In this document: piece after piece, positions 9,400 to 17,814 of the stretch
Layout: the number at the start of each line of letters is the position of its first letter
How positions within the stretch are numbered: the first letter of the stretch is position 1
Source of the DNA: Candidatus Thorarchaeota archaeon
Lineage (GTDB): Archaea > Asgardarchaeota > Thorarchaeia > Thorarchaeales > Thorarchaeaceae
Reading direction: 5' to 3'
Assembly (NCBI GenBank): GCA_011365025.1
Contig: RDOF01000011.1
Span: forward strand, 17,058 to 81,057
Length of the DNA: 64,000 nt
Translations under genes and position numbers: made by a program
The notes under the pieces: model-generated
What the model was told of the DNA's origin: nothing
The model's input: only the letters and a program-made list of their open reading frames with translations
Database searches by the model: none

Positions 9400-10424
9400 T
9401 GGACGACAGCGTACCTTTGGTGCAAGTAAAGAACTTGAAGAAGTACTTCCCATTAACTGGCGGAGTTTTCCGCAAAGTACTTGGGTATGTTAGAGCAGTT
9501 GACGATATTACGTTCGACATTTACAAGGGTGAAACCCTTGGTCTTGTTGGGGAATCAGGTTGCGGGAAGACAACTACGGGTAGGACTCTACTGAGGCTCA
9601 TCCCACCCACATCTGGCACCATGATCTTTGAGGGACAGGACATCAGCGAACTGAAGTCGAAGGAAATGAGGTTCCTCCGACGTAATATGGGAATTGTATT
9701 TCAAGACCCAATGGCTTCACTTGACCCGCGGGTCACAGTCAAGAATGCAGTCGGTGAACCATTGCTTGTAAATGGTATTGCTCGAGGTTATGGGCTGAGG
9801 CAGAGAGTCATTGAACTACTTGAAAAAGTCGGCCTCAATGAAGATCATCTCAACAGATTTCCACACGAGTTTAGCGGAGGGCAGAGACAGCGCATATGTA
9901 TTGCCCGAGCTCTTGCGTTGAATCCTAAACTTGTCGTGATGGACGAGCCTACATCTAGCACTGATGTGTCAGTCCAAGCGCAGACACTCAATCTCATGAA
10001 AGACCTACAGGAGGAATTCGATCTAACATACTTGTTTATCTCCCATAACTTGAGTGTTGTCAAGCACATGAGTGATAGAGTTGCTGTGATGTACTTGGGA
10101 AAAATATTGGAAATGACACCAGGCGATATATTCCAAGACGCAATGCATCCTTACTCAGCGGCGCTTGTGTCAGCAGTTCCTGTACCGAATCCTGAATATC
10201 GGGGTCGAACTCAGATTCTAGCTGGCGAGGTACCGAGTCCAATAAATCCTCCAACAGGATGCAGATTCCATCCCAGATGCAGATTTGCTAAGGCAGTTTG
10301 CAAGGAAGAAATTCCTGAACTACGTGATATGGGCGATGGTCACCTGGTAGCTTGTCACTTCGCTGGAGAGTTGGATCTGGACTACAAGGAGCAGGTCGAA
10401 GCTCAGGAAGCTTCACTTGCTTGA
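9399..10424 (+). CDS. Peptide ABC transporter ATP-binding protein, DppF/OppF type
   Basis: A 341-residue ATPase, the partner of the preceding DppD-type subunit. Walker A GESGCGKTT (51-59), Q-loop VFQDPMASLDPR, signature FSGGQRQR, Walker B LVVMDEPTSSTD and switch His in FISHN are all present. The C-terminal oligopeptide domain has the GCRFHPRCRFAKAVC cysteines. The GTG start overlaps the previous TAG by one base, which indicates translational coupling. Normal family length. Confidence 0.93.
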   Translation: MDDSVPLVQVKNLKKYFPLTGGVFRKVLGYVRAVDDITFDIYKGETLGLVGESGCGKTTTGRTLLRLIPPTSGTMIFEGQDISELKSKEMRFLRRNMGIVFQDPMASLDPRVTVKNAVGEPLLVNGIARGYGLRQRVIELLEKVGLNEDHLNRFPHEFSGGQRQRICIARALALNPKLVVMDEPTSSTDVSVQAQTLNLMKDLQEEFDLTYLFISHNLSVVKHMSDRVAVMYLGKILEMTPGDIFQDAMHPYSAALVSAVPVPNPEYRGRTQILAGEVPSPINPPTGCRFHPRCRFAKAVCKEEIPELRDMGDGHLVACHFAGELDLDYKEQVEAQEASLA

Positions 10425-10457
10425 GTATGCTGAAACGAGCGACTATGAAATGTAATT

Positions 10458-10694
10458 ATGAACTGGTTGGTCAATTGGCAAGAAGTGGATGTGAAACAAA
10501 TGGAGGATGACGAGAAGCGGGAAGAGATCAACTGGTTTGAGTACGGAGACCATGAAACCAGCAGGCATCCTCCTCTTGACAGAACAGACTATCTTGCGAT
10601 TTTCATTGCATCTCTCCAGACCATCTTTCTTCCCTTCATTATCTTCGCTGTAGTTCTTGTATCTATAGGGATGCTCTTCGCCATCATGCCCTAA
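10458..10694 (+). CDS. Small single-helix membrane protein
   Basis: A 78-residue protein with an acidic, hydrophilic N-terminal half and one long hydrophobic helix (about residues 47-75) ending at the C-terminus. It lies 33 bases after the transporter operon and directly before another small membrane protein, so it may be an operon member. The ATG at 10458 is used; one at 10500 is also in frame. No family recognised. Confidence 0.5.
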   Translation: MNWLVNWQEVDVKQMEDDEKREEINWFEYGDHETSRHPPLDRTDYLAIFIASLQTIFLPFIIFAVVLVSIGMLFAIMP

Positions 10695-10709
10695 TTGGAG
10701 TGGGAAGAG

Positions 10710-11048
10710 ATGTGGAAGTCCGAGACTCTGATGGGACTGGCCATAGCTACCTTCGCAATATTCGTAATGGTTTTTGCAGGGCTTTTGGTATCTTTCATCA
10801 TTCAAGCATCTGTGCTTGGGTACGTGGTAGGATTCCTCTCCTTCCTGGCGACCGGCATGTTCTTGATGTTAGGAGGTTGCTTGTTTGCAAGACAGCCACT
10901 TGATGACAATGCAAAATACAATGATGATGGAAGCCCCACTCCATCTTGGCAAAGAGCCATTTTTGGCCTTCGACTAATCATTGCAAGTATCTTTCTCTTT
11001 TTGTATGGTTTGCTGCTCTCTTTCATCAGTCTTTTCCTCGGCATTTAG
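10710..11048 (+). CDS. Small membrane protein, three hydrophobic helices
   Basis: A 112-residue protein with hydrophobic segments near residues 8-30, 33-55 and 85-110 and a hydrophilic loop between the last two. The ATG at 10710 is preferred because GGAG ends nine bases upstream; a TTG at 10695 immediately after the preceding stop would add five residues. It probably shares a transcript with the small membrane protein before it. Function unknown. Confidence 0.5.
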   Translation: MWKSETLMGLAIATFAIFVMVFAGLLVSFIIQASVLGYVVGFLSFLATGMFLMLGGCLFARQPLDDNAKYNDDGSPTPSWQRAIFGLRLIIASIFLFLYGLLLSFISLFLGI

Positions 11049-11186
11049 GAAGAAAGTATCGTGTCCTCCATTAAGTTAGTTCTATTTCGTTCCTTGCAGC
11101 ATCAGCATGTGATTAACAAGTAGGAGGACTTCTGTGAAGAGCCTGTAACTCCATTCTGCCTATGTTTCAACTGAGGTATCATCTAT

Positions 11187-11954
11187 CTACGCTGTGATGT
11201 CATTTCTTCTCATCTTCACCATATTACCTATACGTTTGACCAGGAAATAGGTGACACCTGCAATGAGAGGGACACTGCTAATGAATAGAACCAGGGCGAG
11301 GGGGAAAGAAATGCTCGCCAACGGAAGAAACACCTGCTCAAGGAAAAAGGTGAGTAGGGTGGCCAATAGTAGGGCGACAAAGTCTGGGAGAATATCACCC
11401 CAAGGTGCAATAAGCAGCGACATTGCACCGATAACAAGAAGTGTTATCTCCCAGCGTCTGATTCGATTAGTGGATATTTTAGTATAGGCGAAGTCTCCCA
11501 CGCTGAGTTCTGAGATGTCATGTTCATGAAGAAAAGAAAGAAGATCATATGACACTTCCACATCACCTGGGCTTCGTACAATGAACACTGCCGCCACAAT
11601 AGTCACCATGGATGCACCTACAAGAATGAAGCTCTGGAACATCACAAATACAAGGAGAACTGGAAGCGATCCCATTACAATCCCAATTGCTATTGTTCCA
11701 AGAAACGTGTTTTCCCCAATAAAATCCCCCAGGGATCCCTCCCCCTTCGAGTAGTCTCCATGCACAATATTCTTCATTATCCACCTATGTGATGCGCATT
11801 GGGTGTACTTCTTGCGGCCGCTAATATCCACGGAGTCAACATCGAATTCTCTTTGGAAGCAAGCAACGAGAGCGTCGAATCCTCTGACTCTTTTCTCCCA
11901 GATGTAAGCCGTGACCAAGGCTAGTACTCCGAATAGTGCCAGAGCCATCGTCAT
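11187..11954 (-). CDS. Multi-pass membrane protein of unknown function
   Basis: A 255-residue product with a hydrophobic segment at the N-terminus, a cytoplasmic-looking region, a helix pair in the middle (around residues 95-135) and three more helices in the last 100 residues. An open frame continues upstream to 12059, but that would overlap the previous gene by nearly 100 bases. The ATG at 11954 lies seven bases after the upstream stop, behind a G-rich stretch, and is the better start. It appears to form an operon with the gene at 11962-12828. No family motif. Confidence 0.6.
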   Translation of the reverse strand: MTMALALFGVLALVTAYIWEKRVRGFDALVACFQREFDVDSVDISGRKKYTQCASHRWIMKNIVHGDYSKGEGSLGDFIGENTFLGTIAIGIVMGSLPVLLVFVMFQSFILVGASMVTIVAAVFIVRSPGDVEVSYDLLSFLHEHDISELSVGDFAYTKISTNRIRRWEITLLVIGAMSLLIAPWGDILPDFVALLLATLLTFFLEQVFLPLASISFPLALVLFISSVPLIAGVTYFLVKRIGNMVKMRRNDITA

Positions 11955-11961
11955 ATACACT

Positions 11962-12828
11962 CTACTCAGTGCCCCCCAACAACTTGTGAAGTGACCAAAA
12001 CCAAATGTCACCCAGTAATGACGCAAAATAACTGCGCTCCTCATCAAAGGTGGAAGCAATTAGGAGATGAACTTCTCCTTTCAGCTTCGCGGGTTTCCGT
12101 TTTTCTATTTCAAGCGTAACCTGTTCTCCAGGAATGGTCAGATGAACTCCGTGATTGTGGAATTCCTTAGCTGGCGCCGAAAAATCATAATCGAGATTCT
12201 GCATGGGGAGCGGATGAATTCGTATACCTGAATTTGAGAGTTCAGCAGTGACTTCGATATGAAAGAATTGATAGTTTGGAATGAGCTTTCTGGTTTCTGG
12301 TATGCCAAACTTCCGGCTTGCTATCATGCTTTGCTCTATGAATCCGCAGAAGTCGCCACCATCACCACTTATAGATATCCCCAAGGGCTCTGACTTGAAG
12401 ACCATCTTACTGGATCCAGTCTTCCATCTTTTTACGGATTTGGGATTGGATGCTGATTCTTCTTTCTGATCCCAGTAGCAATAGGGGATGGTTGACATAG
12501 CCAGCATTTTGTCCTTGTCCCACTGTTTTTTTTCCATAATTTTCCACAAGGATTCATTAAACACATAGAGCGACATGATAACTGGCTGAATCTCAATTGC
12601 GCTTCTTTCCAAGAAGCCTGTCATTCCGTACTGAGCGGAAATCTGGTTTACCAAATCATCCATCTGCCTATGACTAAGAACAACACACTCCTCATTCCGA
12701 AACAGATTTTCTTGACTGGAAGAGAATTGAATATTCAGATCATACTTCTGAGTAATCTCTTCATATGTTGCTTCTGGCTTGCCAACTATCATCTGAGAAC
12801 AAGATTGAACCGCTTCAGCTTCTCTCAA
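11962..12828 (-). CDS. Hypothetical protein, possible partner of the downstream membrane protein
   Basis: A 288-residue protein with no recognised family and no clear membrane helix except a weakly hydrophobic C-terminal stretch. It looks alpha/beta, with a beta-rich second half. The only upstream start is a TTG at 12828; an in-frame ATG at 12792 would give 276 residues and is equally possible. Its stop is seven bases before the next gene's start, so the two are likely co-translated. It is divergent from the carbamoyltransferase at 12929. Confidence 0.55.
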   Translation of the reverse strand: MREAEAVQSCSQMIVGKPEATYEEITQKYDLNIQFSSSQENLFRNEECVVLSHRQMDDLVNQISAQYGMTGFLERSAIEIQPVIMSLYVFNESLWKIMEKKQWDKDKMLAMSTIPYCYWDQKEESASNPKSVKRWKTGSSKMVFKSEPLGISISGDGGDFCGFIEQSMIASRKFGIPETRKLIPNYQFFHIEVTAELSNSGIRIHPLPMQNLDYDFSAPAKEFHNHGVHLTIPGEQVTLEIEKRKPAKLKGEVHLLIASTFDEERSYFASLLGDIWFWSLHKLLGGTE

Positions 12829-12928
12829 AACCCTTTCGTTAACGTCATAGCGGCTCCTGCGAAGCCCCGCACCAAACTCCCGATAGACCTAAAACTAAGT
12901 CTTATTCTCACCACTGGTCGTGATTACC

Positions 12929-13960
12929 ATGTCTAGTCTACACGGGAAAGACCTTTTGTGCACGCAAGATTGGACAGTAGAGGAGCTTGAGAAAACTCTT
13001 GAGCTTGCTTTTGAAATGAAGGCAAATCGATATGACCATCCTTTGAACAATTGCCTTGATAGACGTACATTCTTCATGTTCTTTTACAATCCGTCTGTTC
13101 GAACAAGGCAGTCCTTTGAAGCTGCCGCCACCGAGCTTGGAGGGCATGCTCAGTTTCTTGAACCAAAATCAATGAGGCTCAAGTCCGCGAAGTCAGCCGG
13201 TGAAACTATTCAAGATGCTGCAGAAGTAATGAGCCGCTATGCAGTTGGAATAGGCATCAGAGTGCTCGAGACCGCCATTGACTATTATGGTCAAGGTCAC
13301 GAAATGCTTGAGGAGTACGCGAAGTACTCAAGCATTCCAATAATCAGCATGGCTCATGACCGTTTTCACCCATGCCAGGGATTAGCTGATGTAATGGGTT
13401 ATCGAATGCACGGTGGAAAGAATCTCAAGGGCAAGAAGTTGGTTCAGATCTGGGGCAAGGGTGCGTTAGTGCGTTCTTGGTGCTCTGTTCAGGAAAGCAT
13501 TCTAATTAATACGCGGCTAGGAATGGATGTCACTCTGGCCTATCCTAAAGGCTACGACCTCGATCCTGAGGTCTACAAATGGTGCGAAGAGAATGCGGCC
13601 GAGTCAGGGGGCAACTTCGAGATCGTACATGACCAAGAGGAAGCATATCGCGACGCGGACTTTGTATATTCGCGAAATTGGATGACTGCTGGGTTTTATG
13701 GTGACATGGGCAGAATTGGGGTCGATGCTGCAAAAGCGAAAGAAATCGACATAGCAGCTAAACATGATGATTGGATGACCACTGCGGACTGGATGTCAAC
13801 CACAAACAATGCTTACTTCACTCATTGTGGGCCAGTAGATCGAAATGCTGAGGTCACCGATGAAGTCTGCGACGGCTCCAGATCCATTGTATACGATGTG
13901 GCTGAAAATCGGCTTCACGTTCAGAAAGCAATTATGGCACTAACAATGGGCAAGATGTAA
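12929..13960 (+). CDS. Carbamoyltransferase (aspartate/ornithine family), complete
   Basis: A 343-residue carbamoyltransferase. The carbamoyl-phosphate site is present: NPSVRTRQSFE (about residues 54-64) is the S-x-R-T-R motif and HPCQGLAD (147-154) the second phosphate-site motif. The C-terminal loop that is normally HCLP reads HCGPVDRN (299-306), with Gly for Leu, whereas the paralogue at the window start keeps HCLP. The residues around it do not match standard ornithine or aspartate enzymes, so the acceptor could be N-acetylornithine, another acylated diamine or an unknown amine. The ATG at 12929 is preferred over a GTG nine bases earlier. No strong ribosome site is visible. Confidence 0.85.
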   Translation: MSSLHGKDLLCTQDWTVEELEKTLELAFEMKANRYDHPLNNCLDRRTFFMFFYNPSVRTRQSFEAAATELGGHAQFLEPKSMRLKSAKSAGETIQDAAEVMSRYAVGIGIRVLETAIDYYGQGHEMLEEYAKYSSIPIISMAHDRFHPCQGLADVMGYRMHGGKNLKGKKLVQIWGKGALVRSWCSVQESILINTRLGMDVTLAYPKGYDLDPEVYKWCEENAAESGGNFEIVHDQEEAYRDADFVYSRNWMTAGFYGDMGRIGVDAAKAKEIDIAAKHDDWMTTADWMSTTNNAYFTHCGPVDRNAEVTDEVCDGSRSIVYDVAENRLHVQKAIMALTMGKM

Positions 13961-14281
13961 TCTGGGAACATGAAATGGTGGTGGGTGTACTGGAGGCGAT
14001 TCAAAATGCCGCCTCCTACTGTACACCGCAGGAAGATCCAGTACCTCAACATCCGAGTCCTTGAGTAGAAACCAGATGTTCAATCATCCATTGAGAATCC
14101 GAATCCATCCAAGAATTGAATTCGGATGAAGATGCCCAGACATGCGCCAACGCTGCCTGAGTACCCGATACTACTCAGTTTTCCATACTCCAAGAAATAT
14201 AAGGAATCTATTATCAGCGCATTTTTCCTCAGAATTGGGTAGCTTGAAAAGGAATAGACGAAACGAGGGCATGACCCTAAT
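13961..14281. other. Intergenic gap with a long imperfect hairpin
   Basis: The 321 bases after the carbamoyltransferase contain GGTGTAC-T-GGAGGCG, an 11-base loop, and CGCCTCC-TACT-GTACACC (13984-14027): 14 paired bases with an internal loop. It lies 23 bases past the stop and could end or stabilise the transcript, although no T-run follows. A minus-strand open frame covers part of the gap but is not convincing. Nothing else is seen. Confidence 0.5.
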
Positions 14282-15157
14282 ATGACCAGCGACTCCATTC
14301 TGAAACTCTCATCTGACAGAATTGTCGATTTAGTTAGAGTATATAATTCAGGAAGGAGTAGGTGTCCCAATTTTATGCCTGTCACTGCACAGGAAATTAA
14401 AACAATGATTCAGAGCAATCTCCTGGCTCCGGAGCAAACCTTTCTGGCACTGGGAGGCCCTCGACCAATAGCGACTGCTCGATGGGGTTGGAGTGATGAT
14501 GGATGGGCTTACATTACCGATCTCAGTTGTGTGCCAGGCTTGTGGTCTCCAGTTGAGATGCTTGTCGAGCATGTCTTGGTGACCGCGCGCGATGGTGGAT
14601 TCGGAGAACTGAGAACCTGGGTACCGTCATGCTATCTCAAGTTGGCAGAAATCCTAACAGAATTCACATTTGAGCCTCGTAGGGTGCGCCTTCAAATGCA
14701 GTTGTCTTTGCCTGCAGATTTTGAAACAAATGGACAAAACTCCCAGAAAGCCCTTAGATGGAAGCCTGAGCTCAGAAACAGCAGTTATGAGCCCGGTCAC
14801 AGGCTATTTCGTCCTTTGGAATTGTATGAAGCCAGAGACCACTCCGAATTGAATTGGGAACCAAGATGCTACATTAGGGGGAGCAGTGGGATCCCACTAC
14901 TAATTGGATTTAGAGCAAAGAACGAGAGAACAAAGGGATGGATTAGCCTAAACGAGGATATGAGTAAGCGGACTATGCCTTTCATTTCCTGCAAAATGGT
15001 TTCAGGAATTCTTGATTCGCTCTACCTAGACGGTGTCAGAGAGGTTGGTTGTGAGGTTGATGCCACGCGAGAGCTGCAGCCCGCCTTTGCAGATAATGGC
15101 TTTGAAAGCCTTCTGACCCTCTACGAGATGGAACTCACAATGGTCTACAATACCTAG
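14282..15157 (+). CDS. Putative acetyltransferase-fold (GNAT-like) protein
   Basis: A 291-residue soluble protein. The first 140 residues suggest a GNAT fold: a start helix with VRVYNSGRSRCPNFMPVTAQEI, strands with FLALGGPRPIATARWGW and WAYITDLSCVPGLWSPVEMLVEHVLVTARDGG, which reads like the core strand and CoA-binding helix. The second half could be a divergent second copy. No clean Q/RxxGxG/A loop is present, so the assignment is tentative. The ATG at 14282 is the first possible start and lacks a Shine-Dalgarno site. It converges with the ABC ATPase gene at 15393. Confidence 0.5.
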   Translation: MTSDSILKLSSDRIVDLVRVYNSGRSRCPNFMPVTAQEIKTMIQSNLLAPEQTFLALGGPRPIATARWGWSDDGWAYITDLSCVPGLWSPVEMLVEHVLVTARDGGFGELRTWVPSCYLKLAEILTEFTFEPRRVRLQMQLSLPADFETNGQNSQKALRWKPELRNSSYEPGHRLFRPLELYEARDHSELNWEPRCYIRGSSGIPLLIGFRAKNERTKGWISLNEDMSKRTMPFISCKMVSGILDSLYLDGVREVGCEVDATRELQPAFADNGFESLLTLYEMELTMVYNT

Positions 15158-15192
15158 GGACCAAAACGGCCTTGCGGAGATGTACTAGGAAA

Positions 15193-15219
15193 GATGTATA
15201 TACCTGCAAAATATACATC
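15193..15219. promoter_or_regulatory. Perfect inverted repeat in a convergent gap
   Basis: GATGTATAT, nine spacer bases and ATATACATC form a perfect 9-bp inverted repeat, 36 bases after the acetyltransferase-like gene. It is A/T-rich and could be a regulator site or a weak hairpin. The spacer and right arm (ACCTGCAAAATATACATC) recall TATATTCCTGCA just before the DUF362 gene at 16645. Role unknown. Confidence 0.4.
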
Positions 15220-15362
15220 AAGCCATCAGCCTATGGCCGGGAGAACAAGTAGAAAGTAGTAAGCTACTCAAACCTGAGTTGGATGCAGACTTTGAAGCTT
15301 ACGCGAAACCTTGCACATTCAAGGACCCTGTGGTGCTTGGGCTAAGTGCAGGGTACCACCCC

Positions 15363-15386
15363 GTGAGCGTCGCTGATGGCGCTCAC
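15363..15386. terminator. Hairpin between convergent genes
   Basis: GTGAGCG, a ten-base loop and CGCTCAC (15363-15386) form a 7-bp stem. It lies seven bases beyond the stop of the orphan ABC ATPase gene on the minus strand, so it may terminate that transcript. No T-run follows, so the call is weak. Confidence 0.4.
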
Positions 15387-15392
15387 ACTCTT

Positions 15393-16481
15393 TCATTCCT
15401 CAATCTCTCCCCATCGATGGCAGCGAACCCAATGACGCGCCTCCACTTCTCTGTAGTCGGGGACCTCAGTCTTGCAGATATCAATGCAGTAGTCACACCT
15501 GGGATGGAATGCACATCCTGAGGGAACATCTGCCATGTCCGGCGGTTCTCCTCTTACACCCCGTAATTTCGGTCTCTTGCCTCCCACCTTCATTTGCATC
15601 ATAGCAATTGTTGGAAAGCTGCCCATCAGCCCCTTAGTGTAAGGGTGGCTTGGTTTGTGGAACATCTGAACTGCGTCCCCGTACTCGACAATTCGGCCTG
15701 CGTACATCACCGCCACTCTGTCAGAAATCTCAGCAATAACACCAGCGTCATGGCTAATCATAATGAGCGACACATCAAACTCATCTCTTATCATGCCAAG
15801 AACATCCATGATTTGCCGCTGAATGGTGACATCCAGTGCACTTGTTGGCTCATCGGCAACCACAAGGTACGGTCCTGAGATGAGTGCCATGGCAATCAGT
15901 ATTCTCTGTGATTCGCCTCCTGAGAAAGAGCCCGGGTCAAGCACGTATCGAAAACCGGCATCGGCAAGCTTGACAAGGCCAAGATATTGAAGCACCTTCT
16001 TCTTCAATTCCAGTAGCCTAACATCCTCATCATGAATCGTGATTGGCTCGGCAGTCTGGTGCCCTACACTGTACTGCGGATTAAGTGCATGCCCAAGTCC
16101 TTGGGGAATCATACTAATCTCTTTACCGCGCACTTGGACGAGTTCGTCTTCAGGCAGTTTCGTTAAATCCCGTCCCCTGAATGTGACCTTTCCCTGAACA
16201 CCAGGCCGTTCTATGGCTGGGATTTGCTCGCCTGCTTTGAACTGCTTCAACAATGTCGGGTCGTTTGAAGCGCCGGCTGAAAACCTAGCGACACGTTCGA
16301 AGAGCCCCATGATGGCCAGAGCAAGAGAGCTCTTTCCGCAACCACTCTCGCCAAGTATGCCTACCGCTTCTCCCTCGCGCACCTCCAGCGATACGTCATC
16401 AACAGCACGAATAAGGCCCTTTGTTGTGGGATAGTATGCACGCAGATGCTCAACCTCGAGCAGGATGTCGCCTTTAGCCAT
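15393..16481 (-). CDS. Orphan oligopeptide ABC transporter ATP-binding protein (OppD type)
   Basis: A 362-residue Opp-type ATPase with no permease or binding protein beside it. Walker A GESGCGKSS (44-52), Q-loop MIPQG, signature FSGGESQR, Walker B LVVADEPTSALD and switch His in MISHD are complete, so it should hydrolyse ATP. The C-terminal domain has the cysteine pattern GCAFHPRCDYCIDIC. After Walker A it has an insertion of about 40 residues containing MGLFERVARFSAGASNDP, which the orphan ATPase at 20704-21858 shares but the four operon ATPases here do not. The ATG at 16481 is preferred over a GTG at 16508. It may pair with the second orphan. Confidence 0.88.
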   Translation of the reverse strand: MAKGDILLEVEHLRAYYPTTKGLIRAVDDVSLEVREGEAVGILGESGCGKSSLALAIMGLFERVARFSAGASNDPTLLKQFKAGEQIPAIERPGVQGKVTFRGRDLTKLPEDELVQVRGKEISMIPQGLGHALNPQYSVGHQTAEPITIHDEDVRLLELKKKVLQYLGLVKLADAGFRYVLDPGSFSGGESQRILIAMALISGPYLVVADEPTSALDVTIQRQIMDVLGMIRDEFDVSLIMISHDAGVIAEISDRVAVMYAGRIVEYGDAVQMFHKPSHPYTKGLMGSFPTIAMMQMKVGGKRPKLRGVRGEPPDMADVPSGCAFHPRCDYCIDICKTEVPDYREVEARHWVRCHRWGEIEE

Positions 16482-16644
16482 CAGATTCACGCATTTTGGG
16501 TTTAGCACTTGAGTAATAAACAGTTTTGAATGAGCAGCGGTGAGTACAATTTCATTTCAAGGCAGCAACACCACTTGCTTCTAGTGCATAGGGGAAGGCA
16601 GGCTAACGCAAACCATTAAGTCAAGGCGTATATTCCTGCAACCT

Positions 16645-17766
16645 ATGTCGAAACCGAGAGTCTTCTTTAGTGATAGAGCTGCCAGCTCTGATTACAACAT
16701 GCTGGATAAGCTGGAGCATGTATTTCGCAAGATGGGTTTGAATAAATTAATCAAGAAAGATGAGAAAGTAATGATCAAAACCCACTTCGGTCTTTATGGA
16801 AATACAAACCACATCAGACCTGCATATGTTAGGAAGATGGTCGATCTTGTGAGAGCAGCAGGAGGTTTTCCCTTTGTTGCAGATACAGCTTCCCTAGCAT
16901 ATGGCTCGGGTAGACCATATGGAGGTCGAACAACTGCTCCGGAATATCTGATGCGAGCCGCTCTAAATGGTTTTACACAGGGCGTCCTTGGAGCCCCTAT
17001 TGTGATCGCCGATGGGTATTGGGGCGTTGATACATATTCTGTTCCTATCGAGGGACAATACCTGAAATCTGTGCCAGTCGCTGGAGCCATTCTTGATTGT
17101 GACAAGGTGATTCTATTGTCCCATGCCAAGTTCCACCATATCGGAATAGCTGCGACATTGAAGAACATGGGGGTGGGTATGGTGGGGAAACAGGGAAAAG
17201 CCGCTGTTCACTGCCCTGACGGGCTCCAAGTCAATGCAGAAAATTGCCTAGGAGCCGTATGCTCCAAATGCATCTCTGTGTGCCCTAAGAGGTGCATCGA
17301 GGTTTCAGACACGGTGAAAATAAACTTGGACATATGCGTAGCCTGTGGACATTGTGCTTCGGTTTGCAGGGCTACTAAAGCCAATGCAATTGCAATGCCC
17401 TGGTCCGGTGAGAATATGGCTCAACGAATTGTTGAGAACTCTCTCGGTGTGATGGAATCGGTAGGCTCTGAACGTTTCTTCTTCATCAATCTCGCAATTG
17501 ATATATCGGACCATTGCGACTGCATATGTGTGGGCGCACCTCTGATGATGCATGATGTTGGAATCTTTGGTTCAAGAGACCCTGTTGCTGTGGACCATGC
17601 AACGCTTCAAGAAATGAAGAAACAGCCCCTGAATCCTGAATCATCAGAAAGGGGCGCCTTTGAAGCGTTGGTGAAGAGATCCGAAGTTCTGTTTAACCAT
17701 GCAGCCAAAATGGGAATTGGGTCAAGTGATTATGAACTTGTGAAACTGTCTAAGAAGCGACGATAG
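16645..17766 (+). CDS. DUF362 domain protein with two [4Fe-4S] ferredoxin clusters
   Basis: A 373-residue iron-sulphur protein. The DUF362 domain spans the N-terminal half (MIKTHFGLYGNTNHIRP, the Gly-rich PYGGRTTAPEYL, HAKFHHIGIAATLKNMGVG) and resumes after the ferredoxin insert with DPVAVDHATLQ. The insert (about residues 190-250) has two cluster motifs: C-x4-C-x2-C-x3-C-P, with an unusually wide first gap, and a regular C-x2-C-x2-C-x3-C. DUF362 proteins are thought to act in redox chemistry; the substrate is unknown. It is followed 48 bases later by a close paralogue. Confidence 0.85.
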   Translation: MSKPRVFFSDRAASSDYNMLDKLEHVFRKMGLNKLIKKDEKVMIKTHFGLYGNTNHIRPAYVRKMVDLVRAAGGFPFVADTASLAYGSGRPYGGRTTAPEYLMRAALNGFTQGVLGAPIVIADGYWGVDTYSVPIEGQYLKSVPVAGAILDCDKVILLSHAKFHHIGIAATLKNMGVGMVGKQGKAAVHCPDGLQVNAENCLGAVCSKCISVCPKRCIEVSDTVKINLDICVACGHCASVCRATKANAIAMPWSGENMAQRIVENSLGVMESVGSERFFFINLAIDISDHCDCICVGAPLMMHDVGIFGSRDPVAVDHATLQEMKKQPLNPESSERGAFEALVKRSEVLFNHAAKMGIGSSDYELVKLSKKRR

Positions 17767-17814
17767 CTAAGCGTTATTTAGGGCTTGGTTTGCTGCTTAC
17801 TAGGTTCGATATCA

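Noticed and set aside
14080..14385. Minus-strand open frame of 101 codons overlapping the start of the acetyltransferase-like gene
   Set aside because: It overlaps a better-supported gene on the other strand, lacks a recognisable domain and has an atypical composition; probably a shadow.
15279..15521. Plus-strand 80-codon frame across the end of the orphan ABC ATPase gene
   Set aside because: Its second half is antisense to a conserved ATPase C-terminus and the first half includes a hairpin; no protein pattern was seen.
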